A DNA stretch of 64,000 nucleotides from positions 57,459 to 121,458 of the forward strand of contig NZ_JBHYFV010000010.1 of assembly GCF_051859345.1 (NCBI RefSeq), given 5' to 3'. The position numbers and the translations under genes are program-made. The stretch is from Marivita sp051859345. Lineage in GTDB: Bacteria > Pseudomonadota > Alphaproteobacteria > Rhodobacterales > Rhodobacteraceae. The notes under the pieces were generated by a model. That model searched no databases and was not told the origin of the DNA. It was given only the letters and a program-made list of their open reading frames with translations. Shown piece after piece: positions 44,055 through 52,737 of this stretch. Within the stretch, counting starts at the first letter, position 1. Each line of letters starts with the position of its first letter.

Positions 44055-44089
44055 ATTCGTCAAACGCAACGGCAAGGGAGGCAAGGCCG

Positions 44090-44575
44090 ATGCTTGATAA
44101 AGTTCTGAGCAAACTGGAGGACATCCTGCATCTTGCAGGGTGCCTCGCCTTGGTGGGTGTCGCGGCGCTTATCAACGCTGATATCCTGCTGCGCATATTT
44201 GCGAACCGCCCGGTGCAGATTCAATTCGAACTGACCGAACTGTTTCTGATGCCGGCGCTTGCGACTCTATCGCTGTCGCGGGTGTTTCGCGAAGGGGGCC
44301 ATTTGGCGCTCGAATTCACGGCCAAGGATTTGCCCGGTCTGCTCGGGCGCGCGATTTCGCTGCTTCGCCTGGTGTTGCCGGCGATCTTCTTTGCCGCTGT
44401 CACCTACATGTCCGGAAAGTTCGCCTTCGAAGCCATTTACCACGGGGACGTGGAATACGGGGTGATCGATTGGCCGCTCGGTTGGGCCTACTCCGTCGTT
44501 CCTTTGGGATGCGGTGTGCTGGTTCTGCGGCTGCTCCACGACGCGCTGATCGGGCGCGCTGTGGTTGAAAACTGA
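44090..44575 (+). CDS. TRAP transporter small permease subunit (DctQ family)
   Basis: Four-helix membrane subunit of a tripartite ATP-independent transporter. The 161-residue protein has four hydrophobic stretches starting near residues 16, 45, 85 and 125, and NRPVQIQFELTELFLMPALA matches DctQ helix 2. It lies 36 bp after the MaoC gene and 21 bp before dctP, so the transporter is embedded in the catabolic operon. Confidence 0.9.
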   Translation: MLDKVLSKLEDILHLAGCLALVGVAALINADILLRIFANRPVQIQFELTELFLMPALATLSLSRVFREGGHLALEFTAKDLPGLLGRAISLLRLVLPAIFFAAVTYMSGKFAFEAIYHGDVEYGVIDWPLGWAYSVVPLGCGVLVLRLLHDALIGRAVVEN

Positions 44576-44596
44576 AACTCAATGGGAGGAAATAAC

Positions 44597-45598
44597 ATGA
44601 AAACGACGAACACAATGCTTGCTGCGGTTGCCGCATTTCTTGCGATTGGGCCAGGGGCCGCGTACTCGGAAACGCTGCGTCTCGGCGATTTCCAATCGAC
44701 CAGCCATATCGTTTCGATTGAAGGCACGACAAAGTGGATGTCTGCGGTCGAGGACGCGACCGATGGCGCAGTGACTTTCGAGCACTTTCCGTCTCAACAG
44801 GCCGCCAAGTCCAAGGCGCAACTCGATGCTGTGAATAATGGCATTCTCGATGCGGCACTCTTGGGCACACCCTATCACGCCGATGTCTTGCCGTTGAATT
44901 CGGTAGTAGCCTTGCCTGGTTTCTACGGCTCGGCCGAACAGGGCACGAAAGCGTTGCAATCGATGCTTGAAGAAGGACCGCTGCGTGAAGAAATCCTTGC
45001 GTCCGGCGTCACCCCGATATTCGGTTTCGTCCTGCCGCCCTACCAAGTGCTGGCCAAGACCCGTCTTGGTGCGCCGGCTGACTGGGATGCAAAAGATATC
45101 CGCACCTCGGGTTCGACTCAGGCGATGACGGCCCGCGCGCTCGGTGGTGTCGGTATCTCGATCCCGGGGCCGGAGGTTTACACCGCTGTTGAACGTGGCC
45201 GCCTCGATGCAGTGCTGTTCCCGCTGGCTTCCGTCCCGGGTTACAAGCTGAACGAAGTTGTCAGCCACATTTCCACGAACGGATCATTTGGTGGTTACAG
45301 CTTCGTCATGGTCGTGCGCAGTGAGCTCTTCGACAGTTTGCCGGAAGAGGTGAGGTCAGACATGTTGCGGCTCGGCAGTGAGACGGCACTGCATGTCGCG
45401 AAAGCGCAGGATGACTCCGTGGCGGATCTGATTGAGGCATGGAACGCCGAAGGCATCGACACCTACACCTTCACTGAAGAAGAGTTGGCCACTGTGTCCG
45501 AACAGCTAAAAGCTGTCAGCACCGATTGGGTCGAACGGATCAGCAATGATCGGGCACAAGAAGTGCTCGAAAGCTATCGTGACCTGACCAGCCAATAG
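44597..45598 (+). CDS. TRAP transporter periplasmic substrate-binding protein (DctP family)
   Basis: Captures an organic acid in the periplasm. The 333-residue product has a Sec signal peptide (residues 1-25, cleavage near AYS-ETLRLG), and the mature chain carries KDIRTSGSTQAMTARALGG with the conserved Arg that binds the substrate carboxylate, then VYTAVERGRLDAVLFPL. GGAGG lies eight bases before the ATG at 44597. The ligand cannot be read from sequence; the operon suggests a small carboxylic acid. Confidence 0.92.
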   Translation: MKTTNTMLAAVAAFLAIGPGAAYSETLRLGDFQSTSHIVSIEGTTKWMSAVEDATDGAVTFEHFPSQQAAKSKAQLDAVNNGILDAALLGTPYHADVLPLNSVVALPGFYGSAEQGTKALQSMLEEGPLREEILASGVTPIFGFVLPPYQVLAKTRLGAPADWDAKDIRTSGSTQAMTARALGGVGISIPGPEVYTAVERGRLDAVLFPLASVPGYKLNEVVSHISTNGSFGGYSFVMVVRSELFDSLPEEVRSDMLRLGSETALHVAKAQDDSVADLIEAWNAEGIDTYTFTEEELATVSEQLKAVSTDWVERISNDRAQEVLESYRDLTSQ

Positions 45599-45680
45599 AT
45601 CACGAACTCTTCGAAACATCAGAGGCAGTCGCCGAAGCCGCGGCGGCTGCCCTCACCCCAAGACTCTGTCCGGATCCCAG

Positions 45681-46970
45681 ATGCTGACCTTCTTTGCAAT
45701 TCTCGTAATCCTGGCCGTCCTCATGACGTTCCGAGTTCCAATTGCTTTTGCAATGGGAATTACAGGTACGCTTGGTCTGGCCGCCCAACTGGGACCGCGC
45801 CCCGCGCTCGCGGTATTGGAGCGAACTTTCTTCGATACCTCCGCGTCCTTTATCCTGGTTGCCATCCCTCTGTTCATTCTCATGGCTGAGCTGTTGACGG
45901 CAGGTGACGTGACGCGTCGCGCGATCTTGTCCTGCCAGTCCTGGATCGGGCATGTCAAAGGCGGCCTTGCCATGGCAACCGTAGCCGCCTCTGTCCTTCT
46001 GGCCGCTCTGGTCGGGAGTTCGACGGCCTCGACGGCCGCGATGGCCGCGTCCGCCTTTCCCGAGATGCGTGCGCACAAATACTCTGATCGGCTTGCCTCG
46101 GCCGTGGTCAGCGTCGGCGGCACCCTCGCCGTTGTTGTGCCACCTTCCATCGTTCTGGTCGTCTATGGTGTGCTGACCGAGACCTCGATCGGGAAACTCT
46201 TCATTGCCGGGATCATTCCGGGGCTTTTGACGGCGTTCGGCTTGGCCTTGGTCATCAAAGTCATCGCCGAAACGACCGATCAGGCCCCGAAGGGCGAACC
46301 CTTTGTGCTCAAGAAGGCCATAAAGCAAAGCCGCCACGTCGTTCCGATGGTGTTGCTGATGATCGCGGTGATCGGTGCGATCTATGGTGGTATCGCATCG
46401 CCTTCGGAAGCGGCAGCACTTGGTGTCATGGGCTCTTTGATCATCGTCCTGATGCAGCGCACCTTGAGTTTTGTGCAGTTCAACAAATCAATCAGCGGTG
46501 CGATCCGGGCCACGGTCATGATCGTGGCGATCATTGCCTGCTCGGCGATCTTTTCGAACTACCTTGCCTTTACCCGTATCACCCATGCGATGCTCGAGTT
46601 CGTTGCGACAACCGACATGCGACGCGAAGTCATCATGATGATCATTATCCTGATCTTGCTTGTGATGGGCATGTTCATGGACCAGCTTGCGATCCTTTCA
46701 CTGGCCATGCCCCTGGCTTTTCCGACGGCCATGGCACTGGGTTACGATCCGGTATGGTTTGGCATTGTCGTGACCAAGACAGTCGAGATCGGCCTTCTGA
46801 CTCCGCCATTGGGGCTGAACGTGTATGTCGCGGCGGCACAGACCCGCGTTCCGCTCGGTACGATCTTTCGCGGGATACTACCGTTCCTCTGCATTGAAAT
46901 CCTGGTTTTGATCCTGCTGCTCTCTTTCCCGCAGATCACCTTGTTTCTGCCTGATCTCATGACGCGCTGA
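45681..46970 (+). CDS. TRAP transporter large permease subunit (DctM family)
   Basis: Main channel subunit, 429 residues with about 11-12 helices. VGSSTASTAAMAASAFPEM and YSDRLASAVVSVGGTLAVVVPPSI are signature DctM segments, as is GLLTPPLGLNVYVAA near the C-terminus. It lies 82 bp after dctP. Together with the dctQ and dctP genes it completes a TRAP importer. Confidence 0.93.
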   Translation: MLTFFAILVILAVLMTFRVPIAFAMGITGTLGLAAQLGPRPALAVLERTFFDTSASFILVAIPLFILMAELLTAGDVTRRAILSCQSWIGHVKGGLAMATVAASVLLAALVGSSTASTAAMAASAFPEMRAHKYSDRLASAVVSVGGTLAVVVPPSIVLVVYGVLTETSIGKLFIAGIIPGLLTAFGLALVIKVIAETTDQAPKGEPFVLKKAIKQSRHVVPMVLLMIAVIGAIYGGIASPSEAAALGVMGSLIIVLMQRTLSFVQFNKSISGAIRATVMIVAIIACSAIFSNYLAFTRITHAMLEFVATTDMRREVIMMIIILILLVMGMFMDQLAILSLAMPLAFPTAMALGYDPVWFGIVVTKTVEIGLLTPPLGLNVYVAAAQTRVPLGTIFRGILPFLCIEILVLILLLSFPQITLFLPDLMTR

Positions 46971-47062
46971 CGCATAGGCCCCCTGCTCAATTTCGAACTG
47001 ACCCCCTTCCTGAAAGGGCACAGGGAAGGTGCGCGCGCCAACAAACGGAGAACAATGTAAAC

Positions 47063-48670
47063 ATGAGCATTTTGCAAAGCAGCCTTGGTCCCAACTCTCC
47101 GGACTTTGCTGAAAACGCCGCAGCAATGCAGGCGCAATACGCCGAAATGGAGGAACGGGCCTTCCGGATCATGCAAGGCGGATCGGAAGCGTCGCGGAAC
47201 CGCCACGTTTCGCGCGGAAAGCTCCTGCCGCGTGACCGGATCGTCGGTCTTCTGGACCCCGGTTCACCATTTCTGGAAGTAGGGTTGTTCGCCGCGTCGG
47301 ACATGTACGGCGACGAGGTTCCCTCAGCCGGCGCGATTGCCGGAATTGGGCGGGTCGAAGGGCGTGATTGCATGATCCTGTGCAACGACGCCACGGTCAA
47401 AGGCGGCACCTACTTTCCGATGACGGTGAAAAAACACCTGCGCGCCCAGGAGATTGCCGAGGAAAACCATCTGCCATGTATCTATCTGGTGGATAGCGGT
47501 GGGGCGAACCTGAACAACCAGGACGAGGTCTTTCCGGACCGGGACCATTTTGGGCGGATCTTCTTCAACCAGGCACGGATGTCGGCAAAGGGGATTGCCC
47601 AGATAGCCGTCGTCATGGGGTCGTGTACTGCCGGCGGTGCCTATGTTCCCGCCATGAGCGACCAGACAATCATCGTGCGCGAACAGGGGACAATCTTCCT
47701 CGCTGGCCCGCCGCTGGTCAAGGTGGCGACCGGTGAGATCGTCGATGCCGAAACCCTTGGAGGCGGCGATACGCACACGCGCCTGTCTGGCGTAGCCGAT
47801 TACCTGGCTGACGATGACCGGCATGCGCTGGCCTTGGCGCGCGAGATCGTGAGCCATCTTGGCCCGGCACCGCGTCCCGCTGTCGATTTCAAAGAGCCGA
47901 AAGAGCCGCTTTTCGCCCCTGACGAGATCATGGGTATTGTTCCGGCAAATGAAAAGACGCCCTATGACGCGCGCGAATTGATCGCGCGGCTGGTCGATGG
48001 ATCAGACTTTGCCGAATTCAAGCCGCGCTACGGCACATCGCTCGTGACCGGTTTTGCTCATATCGACGGTGTCCCGGTCGGAATCATTGCCAACAACGGC
48101 GTACTGTTCTCGGAAAGCTCGACCAAGGGCGCGCATTTCATCGAACTGTGCTGCCAGCGCAAGATACCGCTGCTGTTCCTTCAGAACATTACCGGTTTCA
48201 TGGTTGGCTCGAAATACGAGGCGGGCGGCATCGCCAAAGATGGCGCCAAGCTGGTCACGGCGGTGTCCACTGCTTCCGTTCCCAAGATCACTGTCATTGT
48301 CGGCGGTTCCTATGGGGCAGGTAATTACGGAATGTGCGGACGCGCCTTTGGTCCCCGGTTCGTCTGGATGTGGCCCAATGCGCGGATCGCGGTGATGGGA
48401 GGAGCGCAGGCGTCGGGCGTGCTGGCAGATGTGCGCCGCGCGGCCATCGAAGCCAAGGGCGGCGCATGGTCGGCCGAAGAAGAAGCCGCCTTCAGGCAGC
48501 CTATGCTGGACATGTTCGAGGAGCAGTCCAAGCCGATCTACGGGTCTGCCCGGCTTTGGGACGACGGGATCATCGACCCGCGGAAAACACGCGATGTCGT
48601 TGCGCTGTCACTTCGGGCGGCACTGAATGCACCCGTCGCAGACACGAAATTCGGCATTTTCAGGATGTGA
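47063..48670 (+). CDS. mccB: Acyl-CoA carboxylase beta subunit, methylcrotonyl-CoA carboxylase type
   Basis: Carboxyltransferase subunit moving CO2 from biotin to 3-methylcrotonyl-CoA. The 535-residue length and the motifs GGSYGAGNYGMCGRAFGPRF, NITGFMVGSKYEAGGIAKDG and RIAVMGGAQASGVLA are those of MCC beta chains rather than propionyl-CoA carboxylase. The gene runs into the alpha subunit, whose ATG overlaps the last base of its stop. A related geranyl-CoA carboxylase would look similar, so the exact substrate is inferred. Confidence 0.88.
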   Translation: MSILQSSLGPNSPDFAENAAAMQAQYAEMEERAFRIMQGGSEASRNRHVSRGKLLPRDRIVGLLDPGSPFLEVGLFAASDMYGDEVPSAGAIAGIGRVEGRDCMILCNDATVKGGTYFPMTVKKHLRAQEIAEENHLPCIYLVDSGGANLNNQDEVFPDRDHFGRIFFNQARMSAKGIAQIAVVMGSCTAGGAYVPAMSDQTIIVREQGTIFLAGPPLVKVATGEIVDAETLGGGDTHTRLSGVADYLADDDRHALALAREIVSHLGPAPRPAVDFKEPKEPLFAPDEIMGIVPANEKTPYDARELIARLVDGSDFAEFKPRYGTSLVTGFAHIDGVPVGIIANNGVLFSESSTKGAHFIELCCQRKIPLLFLQNITGFMVGSKYEAGGIAKDGAKLVTAVSTASVPKITVIVGGSYGAGNYGMCGRAFGPRFVWMWPNARIAVMGGAQASGVLADVRRAAIEAKGGAWSAEEEAAFRQPMLDMFEEQSKPIYGSARLWDDGIIDPRKTRDVVALSLRAALNAPVADTKFGIFRM

Positions 48671-50667
48671 TGATGACTCAGACCTTCTCAAAGATACTGA
48701 TCGCCAATCGGGGCGAGATTGCAGTTCGTGTTATTCGCACCGCGCGCCGTATGGGAATTGCGACCGTGGCGGTCTATTCCGACGCGGACGAAAAGGCGCT
48801 GCATGTTTCCTTGGCCGACGAAGCCATCCATATCGGCCCCTCGCCCGTCTCGGACAGCTATCTTGTCGCCGAGCGCATCATTAAAGCGGCACAGGCAACA
48901 GGCGCACAGGCGATCCATCCGGGTTATGGCTTTCTGTCAGAGAACCCGGATTTTGTCGACGCGGTCGAGTCCGCAGGTCTGACCTTCATCGGCCCGTCTT
49001 CGAAAGCGATCCGGGCCATGGGACTGAAGGATGCCGCCAAGGACTTGATGGCGACCGCCGGGGTGCCGATCGTTCCGGGCTACCAGGGCGACAGCCAGGA
49101 TGCGGATTTCCTTGCCACAGAGGCGGAGCGCATCGGCTATCCTGTGCTGATCAAGGCCCGCGCCGGCGGTGGCGGCAAAGGGATGCGCAAGGTCGATGTG
49201 CCCGACGAGTTCACAACGGCTCTGGAATCGGCTCGGCGGGAAGGGCAGGCCAGCTTTGGCGATCCGCATGTCCTGATCGAGAAATACATCACCACCCCTC
49301 GTCACATCGAGGTTCAGGTATTCGGCGATAGCCAAGGCCATGTTGTGCACCTCTTCGAACGGGATTGTTCGCTTCAGCGGCGCCACCAGAAGGTGATCGA
49401 GGAAGCACCGGCCCCAGGCATGACCGAGGCTGTTCGCCGTGCCATGACTGAGGCGGCCGTCAAGGCTGCGCAAGCTATCGACTATTGTGGTGCAGGCACA
49501 ATCGAGTTCATCGCTGATGGATCGGGGCCGCTGCGCGTGGACGGGTTCTGGTTCATGGAGATGAACACCCGGCTTCAGGTTGAACACCCGGTGACCGAGG
49601 CCATCACCGGTGTCGATCTTGTCGAATGGCAGATCCGCGTAGCTGCAGGAGAACCTCTGCCGTTGCGGCAGGACGACCTATCCATCACCGGACATGCTTT
49701 CGAAGCGCGCCTCTACGCCGAGGACCCGGCCAACGGTTTTCTACCCGCGACCGGCAAGCTCGAGCATCTTGCTTTCAGCGATGTCGCTCGCAACGACACC
49801 GGCGTGCGCAGCGGCGACGTGATCAGCCCCTTCTACGACCCCATGATCGCCAAGATCATTACCCACGCGACTGATCGAAAGAGCGCCCGGTTGTCCTTGT
49901 TGAAGTCGTTGCGCGAGACGCATGTGGTTGGCACCGTGTGCAATGCGGATTTCCTGGTCGCACTGGCGGCTCACGCAGATTTTGCGGCTGGGCAGTTCGA
50001 CACAGGATTGATCGAGCGTGATCTGGAGCTCCTGGTGACCAATGCGGATCCGGGCGGCGTACATTTGGCCGTTGCGGCGCTTGCTGCGCTGGGTATCGAA
50101 CCGGCGTCGCGGCATCTGGGCTGGCGCCTTTGGGGGGCGGCGGTGCATGACCTGACCTTTGTGTATAAAGGGGCTCCCTTGTCTTGCCGGTTGACGCTCC
50201 ATCCGGACGACACGGTGACTCTCGTGCGCGACGGGCACGAGGTCATCGACTTGAGGGAGGTTGCTTTCGACGGTCCGCACTTTTCGGCGCGCAGCGGCCA
50301 AACGAATGCGCAGATCAAGGCAACTGTGCGGCTCGCCCACCGGGACGCGGCAGTATTGGTCTCTGTATTGACCGAGGACTCCACTTGCGAATTCCTGCTT
50401 CCGGACCTGAGGTCAGGCAGTGCCGCGTTGATCGATACCAGCGACAGCGTGGTGGCGCCCATGACCGGGAGGATCGTCACACTCGAGGTCGCCAAGGGCG
50501 ACCTCGTAACTGCGGGTGCGCGGCTGGGAGTCATGGAGGCGATGAAGATGGAAACGTCGCTCGTCGCCCCGCGTGACGGCCTGGTGTCAGACGTGTTTTT
50601 CGCCGCAGGTGATGCCGTCGAAGGCGGTGCCATTCTGGTCACGCTCGAAGTGGAGTCGGCAGCATGA
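48670..50667 (+). CDS. mccA: Acyl-CoA carboxylase alpha subunit (biotin carboxylase plus BCCP)
   Basis: ATP-dependent carboxylation of biotin. The 665-residue protein has the biotin-carboxylase domains (residues 7-450: ILIANRGEIAVRVIRTARRM, RAGGGGKGMRKV, EMNTRLQVEHPVTE), a linker, and a C-terminal biotinyl domain with MEAMKMETSL (Lys biotinylated). The start is ATG at 48670 or 48673. Fused BC-BCCP alpha chains of this length are typical of MCC. Its stop overlaps the lyase gene by four bases. Confidence 0.9.
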   Translation: MMTQTFSKILIANRGEIAVRVIRTARRMGIATVAVYSDADEKALHVSLADEAIHIGPSPVSDSYLVAERIIKAAQATGAQAIHPGYGFLSENPDFVDAVESAGLTFIGPSSKAIRAMGLKDAAKDLMATAGVPIVPGYQGDSQDADFLATEAERIGYPVLIKARAGGGGKGMRKVDVPDEFTTALESARREGQASFGDPHVLIEKYITTPRHIEVQVFGDSQGHVVHLFERDCSLQRRHQKVIEEAPAPGMTEAVRRAMTEAAVKAAQAIDYCGAGTIEFIADGSGPLRVDGFWFMEMNTRLQVEHPVTEAITGVDLVEWQIRVAAGEPLPLRQDDLSITGHAFEARLYAEDPANGFLPATGKLEHLAFSDVARNDTGVRSGDVISPFYDPMIAKIITHATDRKSARLSLLKSLRETHVVGTVCNADFLVALAAHADFAAGQFDTGLIERDLELLVTNADPGGVHLAVAALAALGIEPASRHLGWRLWGAAVHDLTFVYKGAPLSCRLTLHPDDTVTLVRDGHEVIDLREVAFDGPHFSARSGQTNAQIKATVRLAHRDAAVLVSVLTEDSTCEFLLPDLRSGSAALIDTSDSVVAPMTGRIVTLEVAKGDLVTAGARLGVMEAMKMETSLVAPRDGLVSDVFFAAGDAVEGGAILVTLEVESAA

Positions 50668-51545
50668 GGGAGACCGTCAGAATCTTCGAAGTTGGACCGC
50701 GCGACGGCTTGCAGAATGAGATGACCCCGATCCCAACCGGGGATAAGGTCGCGTTGATCAATTTGCTGTCCAAAGCAGGTTTCGACAGGATCGAAGCAAC
50801 CAGTTTTGTGTCCCCCAAATGGGTGCCACAGCTGGCCGATGCGGCCGATGTCATGGCTGGGATCACGCGCACCGAAGGTGTTGGCTATGCCGTGCTGACC
50901 CCCAATCTCAGGGGGTTCGAGCGCGCCTTGGCTGCCGGAGCCGACGAAATTGCCGTTTTCGCCTCTGCTTCCGAGGCGTTCAGTGAGAAGAACATCAATT
51001 GTTCAATCGCCGAGAGCCTTACCCGGTTCGGCCCGCTGATGCAGGCGGCGAAAGAAGCGGCGTTGCTCGTCCGTGGCTACGTTTCCTGTGCCGTGGAATG
51101 CCCCTATTCCGGACCCGTGGCGCCAAATGCCGTTCGTGACGTTGCTGCCGCGCTCCATGAGATGGGGTGCTACCAAATATCATTGGCCGACACGATCGGT
51201 CGGGCAAGGCCGAACGAGACCTTCGCGATGCTGGAGGCGGTCATTGATCTGATCGCACCCGACTGCCTTGCCGGCCATTTCCACGACACCGGCGGGCACG
51301 CGCTGAGCAATGTCGAAGTGGCGCTGGTCCTTGGATTGAGAACTTTCGACAGTGCCGTCGGTGGGTTGGGAGGGTGCCCCTACGCGCCTGGTGCCAAAGG
51401 AAATTTGTCAACGATGGCGCTGGTCGAGATGCTCGAGGATCGGGGATTCCGCACCGGCATTGATCGGGCGCGTCTGGCAGAGGCCGAGCGCTTCGTGGCC
51501 CGACTGTCCACCACACCCGCACAATCAAGGGAGGCCGCAGAATGA
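50664..51545 (+). CDS. Hydroxymethylglutaryl-CoA lyase
   Basis: Cleaves HMG-CoA to acetoacetate and acetyl-CoA. The 293-residue TIM-barrel protein has VGPRDGLQNEMTPI (about residues 10-23), the catalytic His region LAGHFHDTGGHALSN, and the Cys-containing signature GGLGGCPYAPGAKGN. It overlaps mccA upstream and the hydratase gene downstream, each by four bases. Confidence 0.93.
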   Translation: MRETVRIFEVGPRDGLQNEMTPIPTGDKVALINLLSKAGFDRIEATSFVSPKWVPQLADAADVMAGITRTEGVGYAVLTPNLRGFERALAAGADEIAVFASASEAFSEKNINCSIAESLTRFGPLMQAAKEAALLVRGYVSCAVECPYSGPVAPNAVRDVAAALHEMGCYQISLADTIGRARPNETFAMLEAVIDLIAPDCLAGHFHDTGGHALSNVEVALVLGLRTFDSAVGGLGGCPYAPGAKGNLSTMALVEMLEDRGFRTGIDRARLAEAERFVARLSTTPAQSREAAE

Positions 51546-52333
51546 GCTTCGAAACCATTCGCCTCGAACAGGATGCACGCGGCGTAGCCACGGTCACGCT
51601 TGCGCGTCCTGAGAAACACAATGCGATGAACGCCACCATGATCGCCGAACTGACCGCAACTGCCGAGGCGCTGGCCGCAGACGGATCGGTGCGAGCGGTT
51701 GTCCTGACAGGTGAAGGGCGCAGCTTTTGCGCCGGTGGTGATCTGGGCTGGATGCGTGCACAGGCCGAACAGGACAGGACCGGAAAGATGAACGAGGCCA
51801 AAGCTCTCGCCGGTATGCTTGGTCTTTGGAATGCCCTTCCCAAACCCGTCATCGGGCGGGTTCACGGTGCCGCCTACGGAGGTGGGATCGGGCTGATTGC
51901 CATTTGCGATGTCGTTATAGCCGAGGAAGACACGCGTTTCGCCCTTACCGAAACCCGACTTGGTCTCATCCCTGCGACGATCGGGCCGTTTGTCGTACGC
52001 CGTATGGGTGAAGCATTCGCGCGTCAGGTTTTTTTCACGGCACGTTCCTTTGACGCCGCATTCCTGATGCGGGCCGGTCTCGTGGCGAGGATTTGCGATC
52101 CAGAGGGGATGAACCTCGCGGTGGAGGAAGAAGTGCAGGCCGTTCTTCAGTGCGCACCCGGTGCCGTTTCCGCCGCCAAGGAGTTGTGCCGCGCATTGGC
52201 TGGGGCAGACCCGGCAAACTCTGCAACGCTGACAGCCAATGCCTTGGCCGATTGCTGGGAAACACAAGAGACACAGGAAGGCATTGCCGCCTTCTTCGCA
52301 AAGGAACCGCCGTCTTGGAGGCAAAGTTCATGA
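51542..52333 (+). CDS. Enoyl-CoA hydratase/isomerase, likely methylglutaconyl-CoA hydratase
   Basis: Crotonase-fold enzyme of 263 residues. GRSFCAGGDLGWM (about residues 60-72), HGAAYGGGIGLIAICDVVIA and the Glu in TETRLGLIPATIGPFV are conserved. In an MCC-HMG-CoA lyase operon the expected reaction is 3-methylglutaconyl-CoA to HMG-CoA; this assignment rests on context. It is the last gene of the run. Confidence 0.87.
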   Translation: MSFETIRLEQDARGVATVTLARPEKHNAMNATMIAELTATAEALAADGSVRAVVLTGEGRSFCAGGDLGWMRAQAEQDRTGKMNEAKALAGMLGLWNALPKPVIGRVHGAAYGGGIGLIAICDVVIAEEDTRFALTETRLGLIPATIGPFVVRRMGEAFARQVFFTARSFDAAFLMRAGLVARICDPEGMNLAVEEEVQAVLQCAPGAVSAAKELCRALAGADPANSATLTANALADCWETQETQEGIAAFFAKEPPSWRQSS

Positions 52334-52737
52334 GGAGTTCGACCTCGCGGTACAGGTCCTTGGTCTCGCAGCGCGCGCCTGGCTTGATCGCAGCATGCCG
52401 GGCATGGCGCAGGCGCTTCTGGCGGGGAACTGCGTCACCTATCTCCCCGGTTGGCTCTGGCTTGGCGAAATTCTGTCAATCCTGACAAGGAGCGGCCTGA
52501 GGGAAAAGGTCTACGGTTCCGCCAGGAAAGCCATCGATGGCACCCTATTCGACGGTGTGATCATCGCCGCGGGCAGTCTTCGGCACGCGCAACACTCTTG
52601 CCAGCGATCGACTCAAGGTTAACAGCGGAATTCGGCAAACGTCTTTCGGCGAAATCTCACCTGATCAGTCGACGGGGCTGATAGAGTTTTGGACTCTTGA
52701 AGCCCGTATTTTTGGGGACTCTCCAAGTCTTGGGTGA
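52334..52737. other. 404-bp gap between hydratase and RND pump
   Basis: Two converging operons end here. An open frame continues from before 52333 to 52622, encoding LAVQVLGLAARAWLDRSMPG and further hydrophobic stretches, which could be a scrap of a lost gene, but I do not recognise the family. No convincing terminator hairpin, RNA gene or repeat was found. Confidence 0.4.
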
